From contig NC_066853.1 of NCBI RefSeq assembly GCF_001640805.2, positions 21,909,742 through 21,973,741 of the forward strand: DNA of 64,000 nucleotides. The letters are read 5' to 3'. Under the pieces are notes generated by a model. It ran no database searches. It was not told where the DNA came from and was given only the letters and a program-made list of their open reading frames with translations. This stretch comes from Lates calcarifer. Its lineage: Eukaryota > Chordata > Actinopteri > Centropomidae. The position numbers were made by a program, and so were the translations under genes. Shown here piece after piece: positions 46,901 through 54,911 of this stretch. The first letter of the stretch is position 1. The number at the start of each line of letters is the position of its first letter.

Positions 46901-48297
46901 GATTGCCAGATCGTCTATGAAAAAAAGGAACAAATAGTTGAATTTGCATTTTACAGCCGATTCTGATTCGACTAACCAAATTCTGAGTTCTCATCATAAT
47001 TTAATTCATATAAGCAGATCAGGGAAAACACCTGACTTGTTGTATCTGGAGTATCTAAAGATAATTAAACATGATTTGGTTAATATTTAAAGTTTTTCAC
47101 CCAATCCCCTTGTATTCATCACTACAAAGATGTTGCCTGCATCTTCTACCTCATGAATCATTTTCAAACTTATTGCCTTGACACCCCTCTGAATCTGGGT
47201 ACATGCAAACTATGGGAATCCATTCATCTACTTTAAATCAGGCTAGATTAGACTTTACCTCTTGAATATGTAACCTGCCACATGTTGGACTTCTCTGGAT
47301 GCAGAACTCCTCCTCTGTGACCGCTCAGAATACCAAATGAACAATTTCACACTTCAGAGATCAACACAGATCTGAGCACATTATTAACTAAACCACACCG
47401 AACAGAACAGACCAAATTCAACTGTTTTCCTGTTCAGTGTCTTTCTGCCAATCAGCACTTCTACTTACCTCATTCCCTCCATCTGTTTCTCTCTCTCACT
47501 GCATTCACAATAATCCATCTTCATAACTAACATCTTCAATTCATCTATCTTTGTGTCATCCTCCACCCTCTTCTCCACATCACTAATATTACTCTTCTAT
47601 TGTATAATAGAGGCCTCTCAGCCTCGCTCTGTTTTAATGAATTCCACATTGTTTGTGTTTTTGTCTGATACAGAAAATTGAAGCTGAGGTTTTTGCTTGT
47701 TGTATAACTGATAAGGAACCCAGGAGCCATCTGGTGATTTTGTTTGTCAGCAGGCTGCCGTGTCCGTGTGAAATTTGATATTTACCGAGTTCCTCAGGAA
47801 TACCATGAATAGGACTGCTGGGTTAAATTTAGTGCAGGTGCAAACACTCAGGAACACTTTGTCAAGAGCCACAGAAGCCTGATTACAGGATGCCAGCTTC
47901 TTGTCCTGTCTCTCACTCTGTGGGTTTTATCCCATCTCTTTCCACCAGGATTACAAACGCACCTCCTTCCAGTTCTCCCTCACCATTTTCAAACTCTCCA
48001 ACCTCTGCCACCCCATCTTCATCTTCCTCCCCCTCCTCACCTCTGAACGTTGCACCCTCCACTGCTTTGGAAGTTGTAGAGTCCTCCAGACCAGAGGCAG
48101 TGTTGCAGTGGCATTTCAGTCAGCTGGACGTGGACTCCAACGGTGTGCTGAGCGAACGTGAGGCTCGACCTCTTCGTCAGTTCTTGCGGCGGAGGCTGAA
48201 GCCGCGACGGTGTGCCAAGAAGTTTGCTCAGTACTGTGACAGGGATGGAGACCGAGGCCTGACGCTGGTGGAGCTGAGGGTCTGCCTGGGCCTCTGA
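35334..48297 (+). CDS. SMOC-family secreted modular calcium-binding protein (third-paralogue candidate)
   Basis: Ten exons join in phase: 35334-35411, 41818-41992, 42352-42576, 43023-43076, 43380-43427, 44446-44505, 44624-44816, 45705-45784, 46103-46190, 47949-48297. They give 449 residues; SMOC1 and SMOC2 are about 435-457. Residues 1-20 form a signal peptide. Cys39, 43, 52, 63, 70 and 83 form a Kazal/follistatin-like domain. Thyroglobulin type-1 domains span 91-158 and 219-284, both with the YCWC core. A 60-residue linker holds ELTAPPIW, matching the ITAPTLW of the SMOC-specific region. Residues 334-373 are Ser/Pro-rich. Two canonical EF-hand loops lie at 394-405 and 431-442. SMOC proteins act in the extracellular matrix as BMP-pathway modulators. 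The sequence is far from SMOC1 and SMOC2: the linker is shorter and the basic C-terminal tail is absent, so no symbol is assigned. Linkage to actn4 suggests a separate paralogue. Confidence 0.88.
36632..36664. repeat. (GT)n(GA)n compound repeat
   Basis: About nine GT units directly followed by about seven AG units. Confidence 0.93.
37899..37935. repeat. (CT)n microsatellite
   Basis: About 18 CT units, followed by further C/T-rich DNA. Confidence 0.95.
38090..38660. repeat. Extended pyrimidine-rich tract
   Basis: About 570 bp dominated by C and T on the + strand. Open frames here translate to Phe/Leu/Ser/Pro runs and are not genes. Confidence 0.8.
39243..39694. mobile_element. Short inverted-repeat (hAT-like) non-autonomous element
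   Basis: The left end AGGACTGGGCGATG and the right end, which reads AGAGCTGGGTGGTA on the minus strand, are imperfect inverted copies. The GGGCTGGGCGAT-type terminus is common in fish MITE families. The interior is AT-rich with no coding sequence. Superfamily is inferred. Confidence 0.55.
40580..41090 (-). pseudogene. Possible degraded LINE (L1-type) reverse-transcriptase 3' fragment
   Basis: On the minus strand, pieces resemble in order the region after the L1 polymerase core: [15 protein letters not shown], a FYWV..K piece, then [20 protein letters not shown] (compare NPxIxxSLKxW...F). Several stops and frame changes interrupt it. Similarity is by eye only. Confidence 0.3.
41818..41992 (+). 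CDS. SMOC-like exon 2 (Kazal/follistatin domain)
   Basis: This 175-nt exon runs from [20 protein letters not shown] through [20 protein letters not shown] to RAHCS. The six-cysteine spacing and [12 protein letters not shown] core are those of a Kazal fold. Acceptor TTTGTAG, donor GTACAT. Confidence 0.9.
42352..42576 (+). CDS. SMOC-like exon 3 (thyroglobulin type-1 domain 1)
   Basis: This 225-nt exon includes [51 protein letters not shown] and PDCT. The CWC core and PDGKPLSGT match the first TY domain of SMOC proteins. Acceptor TTTTAG, donor GTCAGA. Confidence 0.92.
43023..43076 (+). CDS. SMOC-like exon 4 (linker)
   Basis: This 54-nt phase-1 to phase-1 exon encodes [18 protein letters not shown], a polar, Thr-rich segment. 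Acceptor GAACAG has a weak pyrimidine tract, and the donor is GTGAGA. It can be skipped without changing frame. Confidence 0.7.
43380..43427 (+). CDS. SMOC-like exon 5 (linker)
   Basis: This 48-nt phase-1 to phase-1 exon encodes [16 protein letters not shown], with three Gly-X-Y-like triplets. Acceptor TGTTTCAG is strong, the donor GTGACA weaker. It can be skipped without changing frame. Confidence 0.7.
43597..43617. repeat. Poly(A) run
   Basis: About 21 A in intron 5 of the SMOC-like gene, about 240 bp from the piggyBac relic. Confidence 0.9.
43853..44291 (-). pseudogene. piggyBac-type transposase relic (C-terminal fragment)
   Basis: Read on the minus strand, 44,291 to 44,028 contains [20 protein letters not shown] and [20 protein letters not shown], the conserved KYNxxMGGVDxxDR and RTxKWxxxxxxxFxDLA blocks of piggyBac transposases. 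In another frame at about 44,010 to 43,890 follows the cysteine-rich C-terminal domain ([18 protein letters not shown], then SFC). The frames are broken between the blocks, and an A-run near 43,911 shifts the last codons. The N-terminal catalytic part is missing. It lies antisense in intron 5 of the SMOC-like gene and is non-functional. Confidence 0.85.
44446..44505 (+). CDS. SMOC-like exon 6 (SMOC-specific motif)
   Basis: This 60-nt exon encodes [20 protein letters not shown]. It is the counterpart of the ITAPTLWIKHL segment in SMOC1, which identifies the family. Acceptor TTGTCCAG, donor GTAAAA. Confidence 0.85.
44585..44622. repeat. (GT)n tract serving as the run-up to SMOC-like exon 7
   Basis: GT repeats with two interruptions run directly into the TAG acceptor at 44,621-44,623. 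Confidence 0.95.
44624..44816 (+). CDS. SMOC-like exon 7 (thyroglobulin type-1 domain 2)
   Basis: This 193-nt exon includes [40 protein letters not shown] and [20 protein letters not shown]. It matches the second TY domain of SMOC (CHxxTGYCWCVxVDxGRPLxGTS). The acceptor directly follows a (GT)n tract. Confidence 0.93.
45705..45784 (+). CDS. SMOC-like exon 8 (TY2 end and linker)
   Basis: This 80-nt exon encodes [20 protein letters not shown] then REKSLP. It supplies the last cysteine of TY2. Acceptor TTGCAG, donor GTAAAT. Confidence 0.88.
46103..46190 (+). CDS. SMOC-like exon 9 (start of extracellular calcium-binding domain)
   Basis: This 88-nt exon encodes [20 protein letters not shown] then ERAGSLSPY. 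It matches the GCPxxKKxEFxxSLLDAL helix of SMOC1/2. Acceptor TTCCCACAG, donor GTAAGT. Confidence 0.9.
46562..46990. mobile_element. Possible degraded inverted-repeat element (TCGACT ends)
   Basis: The left side has GGGCTGCCAGGGTCGACTCA and the right side ATTCTGATTCGACTAACC. Sequences with TCGACT-rich ends are typical of some fish hAT-like families. No coding match inside. It lies in intron 9 of the SMOC-like gene. Confidence 0.28.
47949..48297 (+). CDS. SMOC-like exon 10 (Ser/Pro linker, EF-hand pair, stop)
   Basis: This exon carries 349 coding nt. A 40-residue Ser/Pro-rich stretch is followed by [20 protein letters not shown], a basic helix with [17 protein letters not shown], then [19 protein letters not shown] and TGA. 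Loop 1 ([12 protein letters not shown]) and loop 2 ([12 protein letters not shown]) have all acidic ligands at positions 1, 3 and 12. SMOC1/2 continue past the CLG motif; this protein stops there. Confidence 0.93.
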
Positions 48298-49016
48298 AGT
48301 GGGTTAGTGCCATGTATGTGTGTGAGGTTTGTTATTTTGGTTTGAAGATACTTTAAAAGAACAATGTTACAATGTTTTCTTATTTAATAGGGGTAAAAAC
48401 TGAATTATTACCCTAAGATTTAACCAGACTTTTTTGCCTAACACTAAATCAGGCAGCGTCAAAAAACTGTGTTGATCTCATTGGTATAGTCTAGCAGAGA
48501 GTAGTGTGCATACTGTGACTGTACCACCTGTTCAGAGCCAATTAACCAATTAACTGCATTCAGAGCAGGTGCACCAGCTGGACTACAGACAAGGAACCCA
48601 GTCCCCAGTCTGCCTCCAGCTGGTGCTCTGGGCAAACACACTCAAGCCATAGAAAACTCAGTGTACCATCAGAAGTTCAGGTCACGTGACCTGCTTTAGT
48701 TCAGGGACAACAAGAAAGAAATTTGGCATCACTGTTAAAATTCAAACACATCTCCATGTTTCCCTTCATTTTTCTACTTCAAATGGAAATGAAAATGCAA
48801 TATTGAAGAAGGAAGTAGTACTCATGTTTTCAGTAGAGGTAACAAAAATCTTTTGACCAGTAATTTGCAGTCTCAGGCATGGTTGGGCTTTTAAATTCAG
48901 GATTCCCCCTGTAGTATTTTATTGTATTTTTGATATATTGTTCTACCCATCTCTAATCCAGCATGTCTTCTATCTCTGTTGAGATGCTAATACTGGACTC
49001 TCAGTGGAAAATACGA

Positions 49017-49132
49017 TATTTCACTCTAAATTGTACAAAAGTACAAAAAACTCTCAGGTAAAGTACAAGTACCTCAATGTTGTACTTACTTGTGCAACGT
49101 AAGTAAAAGTACCAAATTACTCTCTACCACTG
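49017..49132 (-). repeat. Fish CAGTGGTAGAGAGTAA... repeat end
   Basis: On the minus strand from 49,132 the sequence begins CAGTGGTAGAGAGTAATTTG and continues with TACTTTTACTTAC and AAGTACAACATTGAGGTACT. Such AAGTACTTTTACT-rich ends starting CAGTGG occur in a widespread teleost DNA-transposon-like family. Confidence 0.5.
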
Positions 49133-49164
49133 GTTGTTTAAGATGCTTTCCTCTCAGTGTGCAC

Positions 49165-49167
<3 letters not shown>

Positions 49168-49214
<47 letters not shown>
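49168..49214. repeat. (CT)n microsatellite
   Basis: About 23 CT units. Confidence 0.95.
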
Positions 49215-49218
<4 letters not shown>

Positions 49219-52200
49219 GACACACACACACAGAGCTATTCCTCTCCTCACTGCAGTGTTATCGTGACTCCTCATTGGTCCACTGCCTGAGATAAAAGGG
49301 TCTTTTTCTTCTCTCCAGGTTGTTGCCCCTGTTGATCCCTGGAGAGCCGAGCATTTCAGGCTGGTTGCCAGACAAATTATGCCCACCTATGTCTGAGTGT
49401 TTATGTACCTTAGTGAAATCAAAACAAATGTGGGCAGCAGTAAAATGGCCTGCTTGTCAGTCACAACTCAGCCGTGACACCACCTCACTAATCAGGCACC
49501 CGCAGGCGACTGACAAAGAGTCTTTTTCTGCATGAATATTTATGACATTTCTATTGACATACACAAGACAAAATATGTGGTTCACACAGAGAACTTATAG
49601 TGCCTTACTACACCGTCCTACTGAACAACTTTACAGTGTAATACTATATGTTGTAGAGTAGAAACATGAAGGAGAGATGTAAGAGAACAGTAATAATTTA
49701 TGTTTCTACTTATGTGTAAATAATGTAGGTCTGTATACATTTTTAACAAAGTACTCTTTATCCAACTGGAACAATCCCATTTCAGTTTGACATCAGTGGA
49801 ACAGGAATTATAATGCTACACAGCATTTAAAATCCCATTACAGTAATTTACAAATGAATTTTCATTTACAAGGTGAAAGGAGATTTGAGTGTTTATTTTT
49901 ATTACTTTGTAAACAGGATGAGGACAGGTGACTTCACACAGTGGGCTTATGTAATCGTTTATCAGGATGACTCTGTGAAACTATGTATATTTTGAAGAGG
50001 ACTCTCTTCGTTGTTTTTCTGTTTTATCCATAAAACTCTGGTTCTGATGTGTAGCCAACATGTAGTACTTACTTTATGTAATGGCTAAAACAAAAACAGT
50101 AAATTGGACTTAAGTAAACTGACACTAGCACTGTTGTTGTCCAGGATTTTAACTGATTGTTGATTTGTGGTTATTCAGGATGATCTTTAAAACTCCACAC
50201 TATCTGAGTTTCTGCTCCAAAATGAAGAGGACTAACCTGCTACTGGCAGGTTGTGTTACTTTTGGGGATATAAAGCAATGAATTCCCTGTTTCCCTGTGA
50301 ATTATTGTCATAGTAGAAAACACATACAGGGAGAGTCAGTGAGAGAAGGAGCAGGGCAGAATGGTGAAGTGCAGAAATAGAACTGTCCAGGCGAGTAGGA
50401 ATTTGAGGATGAAAGATATTAAGGAAAAGGGTGAAGACAGACAGGAAGGACAAGAAGGGTGAGGAGCTGCTGATAATTCAGAGATTGAGTGAGAGGGGGG
50501 GAGGTGTGGCATTAAACTAACATGTGTCTGGTAGAGATAGCAGTGACCTCCGGTGGTGATGGAGGCACAGCCTCCCCAGAGATGCTGCCAACACCCAGCC
50601 CACTGATGTTCACTGGTTAAAGATGATCTGCTGAGCTCCAGTAAAGAGGACTGTAGTTTGGGTTTATTTTTCCTCCTCGTCAGTTTTTAATATATTTATC
50701 TTATTTTCTTTCTCTTGCTCTCTCTTTTTCTTACAGAGTCAAAGCCACAGAGAGCAACGAGTCAAATCACCCGATGCCAAAGGCCAATGTGTTTCCTACC
50801 ACTTCATTGTCATCTTTCAAGGGTCTATTTGTTCATTCATAAGATCGTCGAAATGTCATTGCTCACATCCTGTGCTTCCAACTCTGATTAAAAGACAAAA
50901 CATTATCTTCATCCATCATCTTCACTCTTATTATGGTGAACCTCCCGGCTCTACAGGATATATCGTTTATCTGCTTTTTATCAGTTTAATTGGCATTCTC
51001 ACCCTTTACAGGCTGCACACAAGTTCCACGCAACAGACATAAAAACAGTAACATGTTATGTTTTATGTGTAATCATACTGGGCCTATGACACAATCTACT
51101 GTATATGGTCACTCCAAGTCAACATTTAATCAAACGTAAATCACAAGTATTTATTTCACACGTTCATCAGCATATTTGTTTGTATGCATGTGTTTTGCAA
51201 ATATCAGCCGTCATGTCTTTTGTGTTACTGATGTGTCTTGATGTGTCCTTCTTCCCTGATGTGCCATTTCCTTCACTCCTCCTTTTCCTTAAATTATAGT
51301 CGTGTCTCTGAATCCTCTCCCCACTTCCTTCTTTTGTTTTACCTCTCACTTCTTTTCTTCTCTTCTTTCCCTAATCTCCATGTCCCTCACCAAACATCCT
51401 CACCTCCTTCCCTTTGCTTCCTTCCCTCAGTCCCTTCTTCTTTCTTTTCTTGGTTTTGTACATACTTTGATTTCTCATAATTTAAACAAACAACTTAAAC
51501 TTTACCAGGATCATGGTGTAACATATTTGGGTACACACAATCATTTGTTTTGTACATCATATTTTAGACTATTTCAGTCTGCTGCACTTGCCAAGATAGA
51601 TTTAGTGTTTGCTAACTGATTGTGATTTTGAACATTAGCCTGATGAACATCCAAGTAATTCACAGTTTTTGATGCAACTTCCTGATATTTGTAAATGTGA
51701 TTTTAATTAAATGATGGCGTCATCTTCTTTTCATTAATTGGAGTAGTGATATTGTGAATATTGTTTGTTTCTGGTTGTTTGAGTGCCTGTAATAAGGATG
51801 TGAACAGAGTCATTCTGTTTTTTGTTTGGTCTTGCAGGAACGTCGCTGGTTGTCACAGCAACAGCTGCCATAATCATTGTTTCACAATAAACAAATCACC
51901 AGATAAACAGGAAACAATAGAGGAACAGCAGGTCTCATAACAGCCAAGTAAACATTATTTCCCAGGGTGTATTAGCTCCTGTCCAAGGTTATCACTGCAG
52001 CTAAATGTGATTGGAAGGGATATTAAAAAGGCACCATGGCTTCCTAACAAGTCATGTGTCCTGTGATGTTAGTCCTCTGTCATAAAACTACATTAGCACC
52101 CCAAGGACAACAGGGTAGATGGCAGAAATAGTAGTCTGTCACAATGGCCAGCCTGTAGAGGTCAAAGATCAACACCAAGCTTTTTGGTGGCTCTCAAAAA

Positions 52201-52603
52201 AGGCTACCCAAAGAACAAAATTATAAAATGTTTGGAGGTCCATCAACTAACAAACCTCTGTTTAACAATGACAAAGTTCCCAGGACTTCCTAGAAAAATT
52301 AATGGCATCTTATAATGTGACATTATTAAACTGCAAAGAACATTCATGGTTACTAACCCAGCCACTGTGTGATGTTTTAATGGGAACTAAAGAGGTGAGA
52401 AATGAAACACTAGAGTCCAGGTATCTGTGCACAGAACACTAATTTACTGATGTTTTAATTGTTTTAATAATTTACTTTGTCAGTTGATGTGAGCACATTA
52501 GGGACTGTATGATATCAGAGGGTCATTCTAAATATAATCTAATGCACTTTTATTGAAAATTCACTACTACACGGGTAAATGAAGTGGATCGGCGCGGTCC
52601 ATT

Positions 52604-52656
52604 CCAGCCAATCATGGTGTTCATGCTCCTGCACAGGTGGTGGGAGGGTATAAATA
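52604..52656 (+). promoter_or_regulatory. Core promoter of the small gene (CCAAT and TATA boxes)
   Basis: AGCCAATCA is followed about 40 bp later by TATAAATA at 52,649-52,656. The predicted start site is near 52,680, giving a leader of about 40 nt before ATG 52,721. An upstream ATG at 52,693 opens a 12-codon frame that overlaps the main start. Confidence 0.55.
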
Positions 52657-52720
52657 GTTCAGTAGGTGAAAGAAAGTGAGAAATTCCCGTGCATGCTAAT
52701 GCTACTGGAGAGTGGAGGCA

Positions 52721-52944
52721 ATGGCAGATAAACATAATAGAGTCTGCCTGTGGAGGCCTGCAGGCAAACACCTCTCGATAAACAGCCGAAGAGGAAACGG
52801 ACAGAGGAGTATACTTTTAAAACGAAAAGCTACGGTCAGGCCAACGGGGAAGACCCCCGTTAACGTTAGTGCGGCTTTGCACCAGTGGAGGGAACTGAAA
52901 GGCCTGAAAACAGACGCGGAGGTCGCTTCTTTTCTGCTTGACAG
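52721..52944 (+). CDS. Small gene exon 1
   Basis: Coding part of exon 1, 224 nt. The reading frame is also open upstream without an ATG, so ATG 52,721 (context GGCAATGG) is the chosen start. Locally GC- and CpG-richer than its surroundings. Confidence 0.55.
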
Positions 52945-53241
52945 GTGGGTAACACTAGTTTTGCTGTATTTCACAGAGCCAGTAGGGCAGCATTGTGTTT
53001 TCCTGTTTGCTCCTTGTTCTCAACATCAGTTCTCTGCAGCTGATGTGGTAACTCAAAGAGAGCGGCTCGTCTGCTCTGCATGTTAGCTCTGTTGCAGCTA
53101 ATGTAACACCCAACCCAGTGCTCCGGCTTTGTTTGTTGTCATTATGTTTGCCCTTACAGACTTTGCAAAGGCTTTTGTAGACTCGAAGACCTGAAAACAA
53201 AAGTTTGCGAGCTCATCAATGCAGATTTTGAAATGCCATGA
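52721..53241 (+). CDS. Small two-exon protein gene, function unknown (101 residues)
   Basis: Exon 1 (52721-52944) starts MADKHNRVCLWRPAGKHLSI, with G at -3 and +4 of the ATG. It is Arg/Lys-rich in the middle and ends ALHQWRELKGLKTDAEVASF then LLD. Donor GTGGGT opens a 215-nt intron with acceptor CCCTTACAG. Exon 2 (53160-53241) restores Arg and reads LCKGFCRLEDLKTKVCELIN then ADFEMP and TGA. The WxxLKGLKTDAEVASFLL helix resembles a motif I associate with the N-termini of predicted fish proteins, without known function. TATA and CCAAT boxes upstream support transcription. The second exon is less certain than the first; a more distant 3' exon is possible. Confidence 0.5.
53160..53241 (+). CDS. 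Small gene exon 2 (candidate terminal exon)
   Basis: This 82-nt coding part follows acceptor CCCTTACAG and keeps the frame of exon 1 to a TGA. The predicted helix is amphipathic with three cysteines. No AATAAA lies close downstream. Confidence 0.45.
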
Positions 53242-53985
53242 CAAGCGAAGTTATCTTCTACACGTCTGTCTGTCACTGCATGTCTCTCTGCATAATCTAA
53301 AGTGCTAACTCTTGCTGGTTTGTTGCGGACGCTGTGTTTGTGTACACGTTGTTCATATTATAAGGTTATATATTGTGTTAGTCTATGAAAAAGCTGCCGC
53401 ACTTGATTACGGCATTTTGGGCCATGTGCGTCCGCGAGTTTGGGGGCGGAGCGTCTGAGGGAGGAGTGTGTTTGTTTTGCTGCGTTCAAATATCAGCGGT
53501 CTCGCTCCAGGATGCCTTACTCTGTCTAATAGTGAAAATGACACGAATATGGAGTCAGTTCACGATTTGTTGTTGACATTTTATAAAGCTGTGGTTTTGG
53601 GTAAAGCAAGATGTGAGGCAGTATTTCAAGACGTGTCATGTCTGCTAAGAGAAGCCTAATCAGACTAGTCCACCATATCTATTGTATATCATCCCGACTG
53701 TTGTTGAGCCCTTTGAGCATGTGTTAGCTGAACATGTCAGGCCTTTCCTCCCACAGTCAAGCTGGGCCTAAGCTCTAACTGTCTGGATGTCATTCCTCTG
53801 CACAAAATAATCCTGTTGTTGTAAAAGCCCTGGTAACGTTTTTCTTCCAGTCTGGGTTTCTGAAGTTCATACACACTTATTAGGGAGTCAGTTTGATAAC
53901 TTGTCTTTTTGCAACTCAGTAAGTCTCTTACTGTTAACTTCATTGCCATTTATCTTGTATCCATCAGAAAACTGATAGACTGATG

Positions 53986-54260
53986 ACGATTTTTATGCCT
54001 CCGCAACAGCTGTGGCCAGAGGCATTATGTTTTCGGGTTGTCTCTCTATCCATCTGTTCATCCTATTCTCATGAGCAAAATATCTCTAACACCCTGAGGG
54101 AATTTCTCAAATTTGATACAAATGTTCACTTGGACTGGATGAACTGATTTTAATTTTGGTGGTCAAAGGTAACTGTGACTTCACAAAACATATTTTTGGC
54201 CATAACTCAAGAATTTCACTTACCACTTAACTACATTTTGACTGACGCACAAATTCAAAC
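53986..54260. repeat. Teleost interspersed repeat (TATGCCTCCGC...GGCATTATGTTTTCGGGT family)
   Basis: The stretch contains GGCATTATGTTTTCGGGTTG, GGGAATTTCTCAAATTTG, CACTTGGACTGGATGAACTG and TTTTGGTGGTCAAAGGT in the order I know from a family scattered through many fish genomes. Class is unknown to me. Confidence 0.65.
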
Positions 54261-54657
54261 CAGACACACTGTGGTTATGAATCATCGACCCAGCTTATTT
54301 GCCATATGCCCTTAAGATGTGTCTTGTGACCTCTCGGAGGTGTCCTGAAACCCAGGTTGAAAACAACCACTAGAAAACTAGGGCTCAACATAAACTGACA
54401 GTCTGAAAATTATTACTAGTCTTGCAGTTGAAACTATAAATCCATCATCAGCTGACCACACCCTGGTCTCTCCACCCTTCACAGCCCCAGCACAAGGCTG
54501 CCGGAGAGGTGACATTTCTTTGAACAGCAGATGGTGCTCTGGTTCTAAGGCAGCAGGGAGAGCAGCACCACCAGCAGGCGAGGGAACCTCCTGCAGTCAC
54601 ACACACTGCATTGCTCCCCAGACACACCCTGATAATACCAGCCACAGCAGAACAGAA

Positions 54658-54679
54658 GGGGGGGGGGGGGGGGGGGGGG
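54658..54679. repeat. Poly(G) run of 22
   Basis: An uninterrupted G22 run. True length should be treated with caution. Confidence 0.9.
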
Positions 54680-54879
54680 CACTGGATGCTGATGATAGAT
54701 TTCACAAAAACACAGGTATAGATTTTATAATCATTCAAACTACTCACGAGATGGAAGTGAGCAGAGTTAGAGCCCCGAGTGTAAACGGCATGGGGGTTGA
54801 TGTGGATTGTGTAAATAATATGATATTGATATGAATTATAGATGAGATGGGACATTTAAATGTATATGTCAGCAATTGC

Positions 54880-54880
<1 letters not shown>

Positions 54881-54911
<31 letters not shown>
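54881..54911. repeat. (GT)n microsatellite
   Basis: About 15 GT units. Confidence 0.95.

Larger units (their letters stand above)
48298..52600. other. 3' flank of the SMOC-like gene and intergenic region
   Basis: No exon is supportable. I found no AATAAA or ATTAAA in the first roughly 700 nt after the SMOC-like stop, so the transcript end is unknown. An acceptor-like CTCTTTTTCTTACAG at about 50,722-50,736 is followed by open sequence without homology I recognise. A repeat end lies at 49,132, and (CT)n at 49,168-49,214. Confidence 0.55.
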
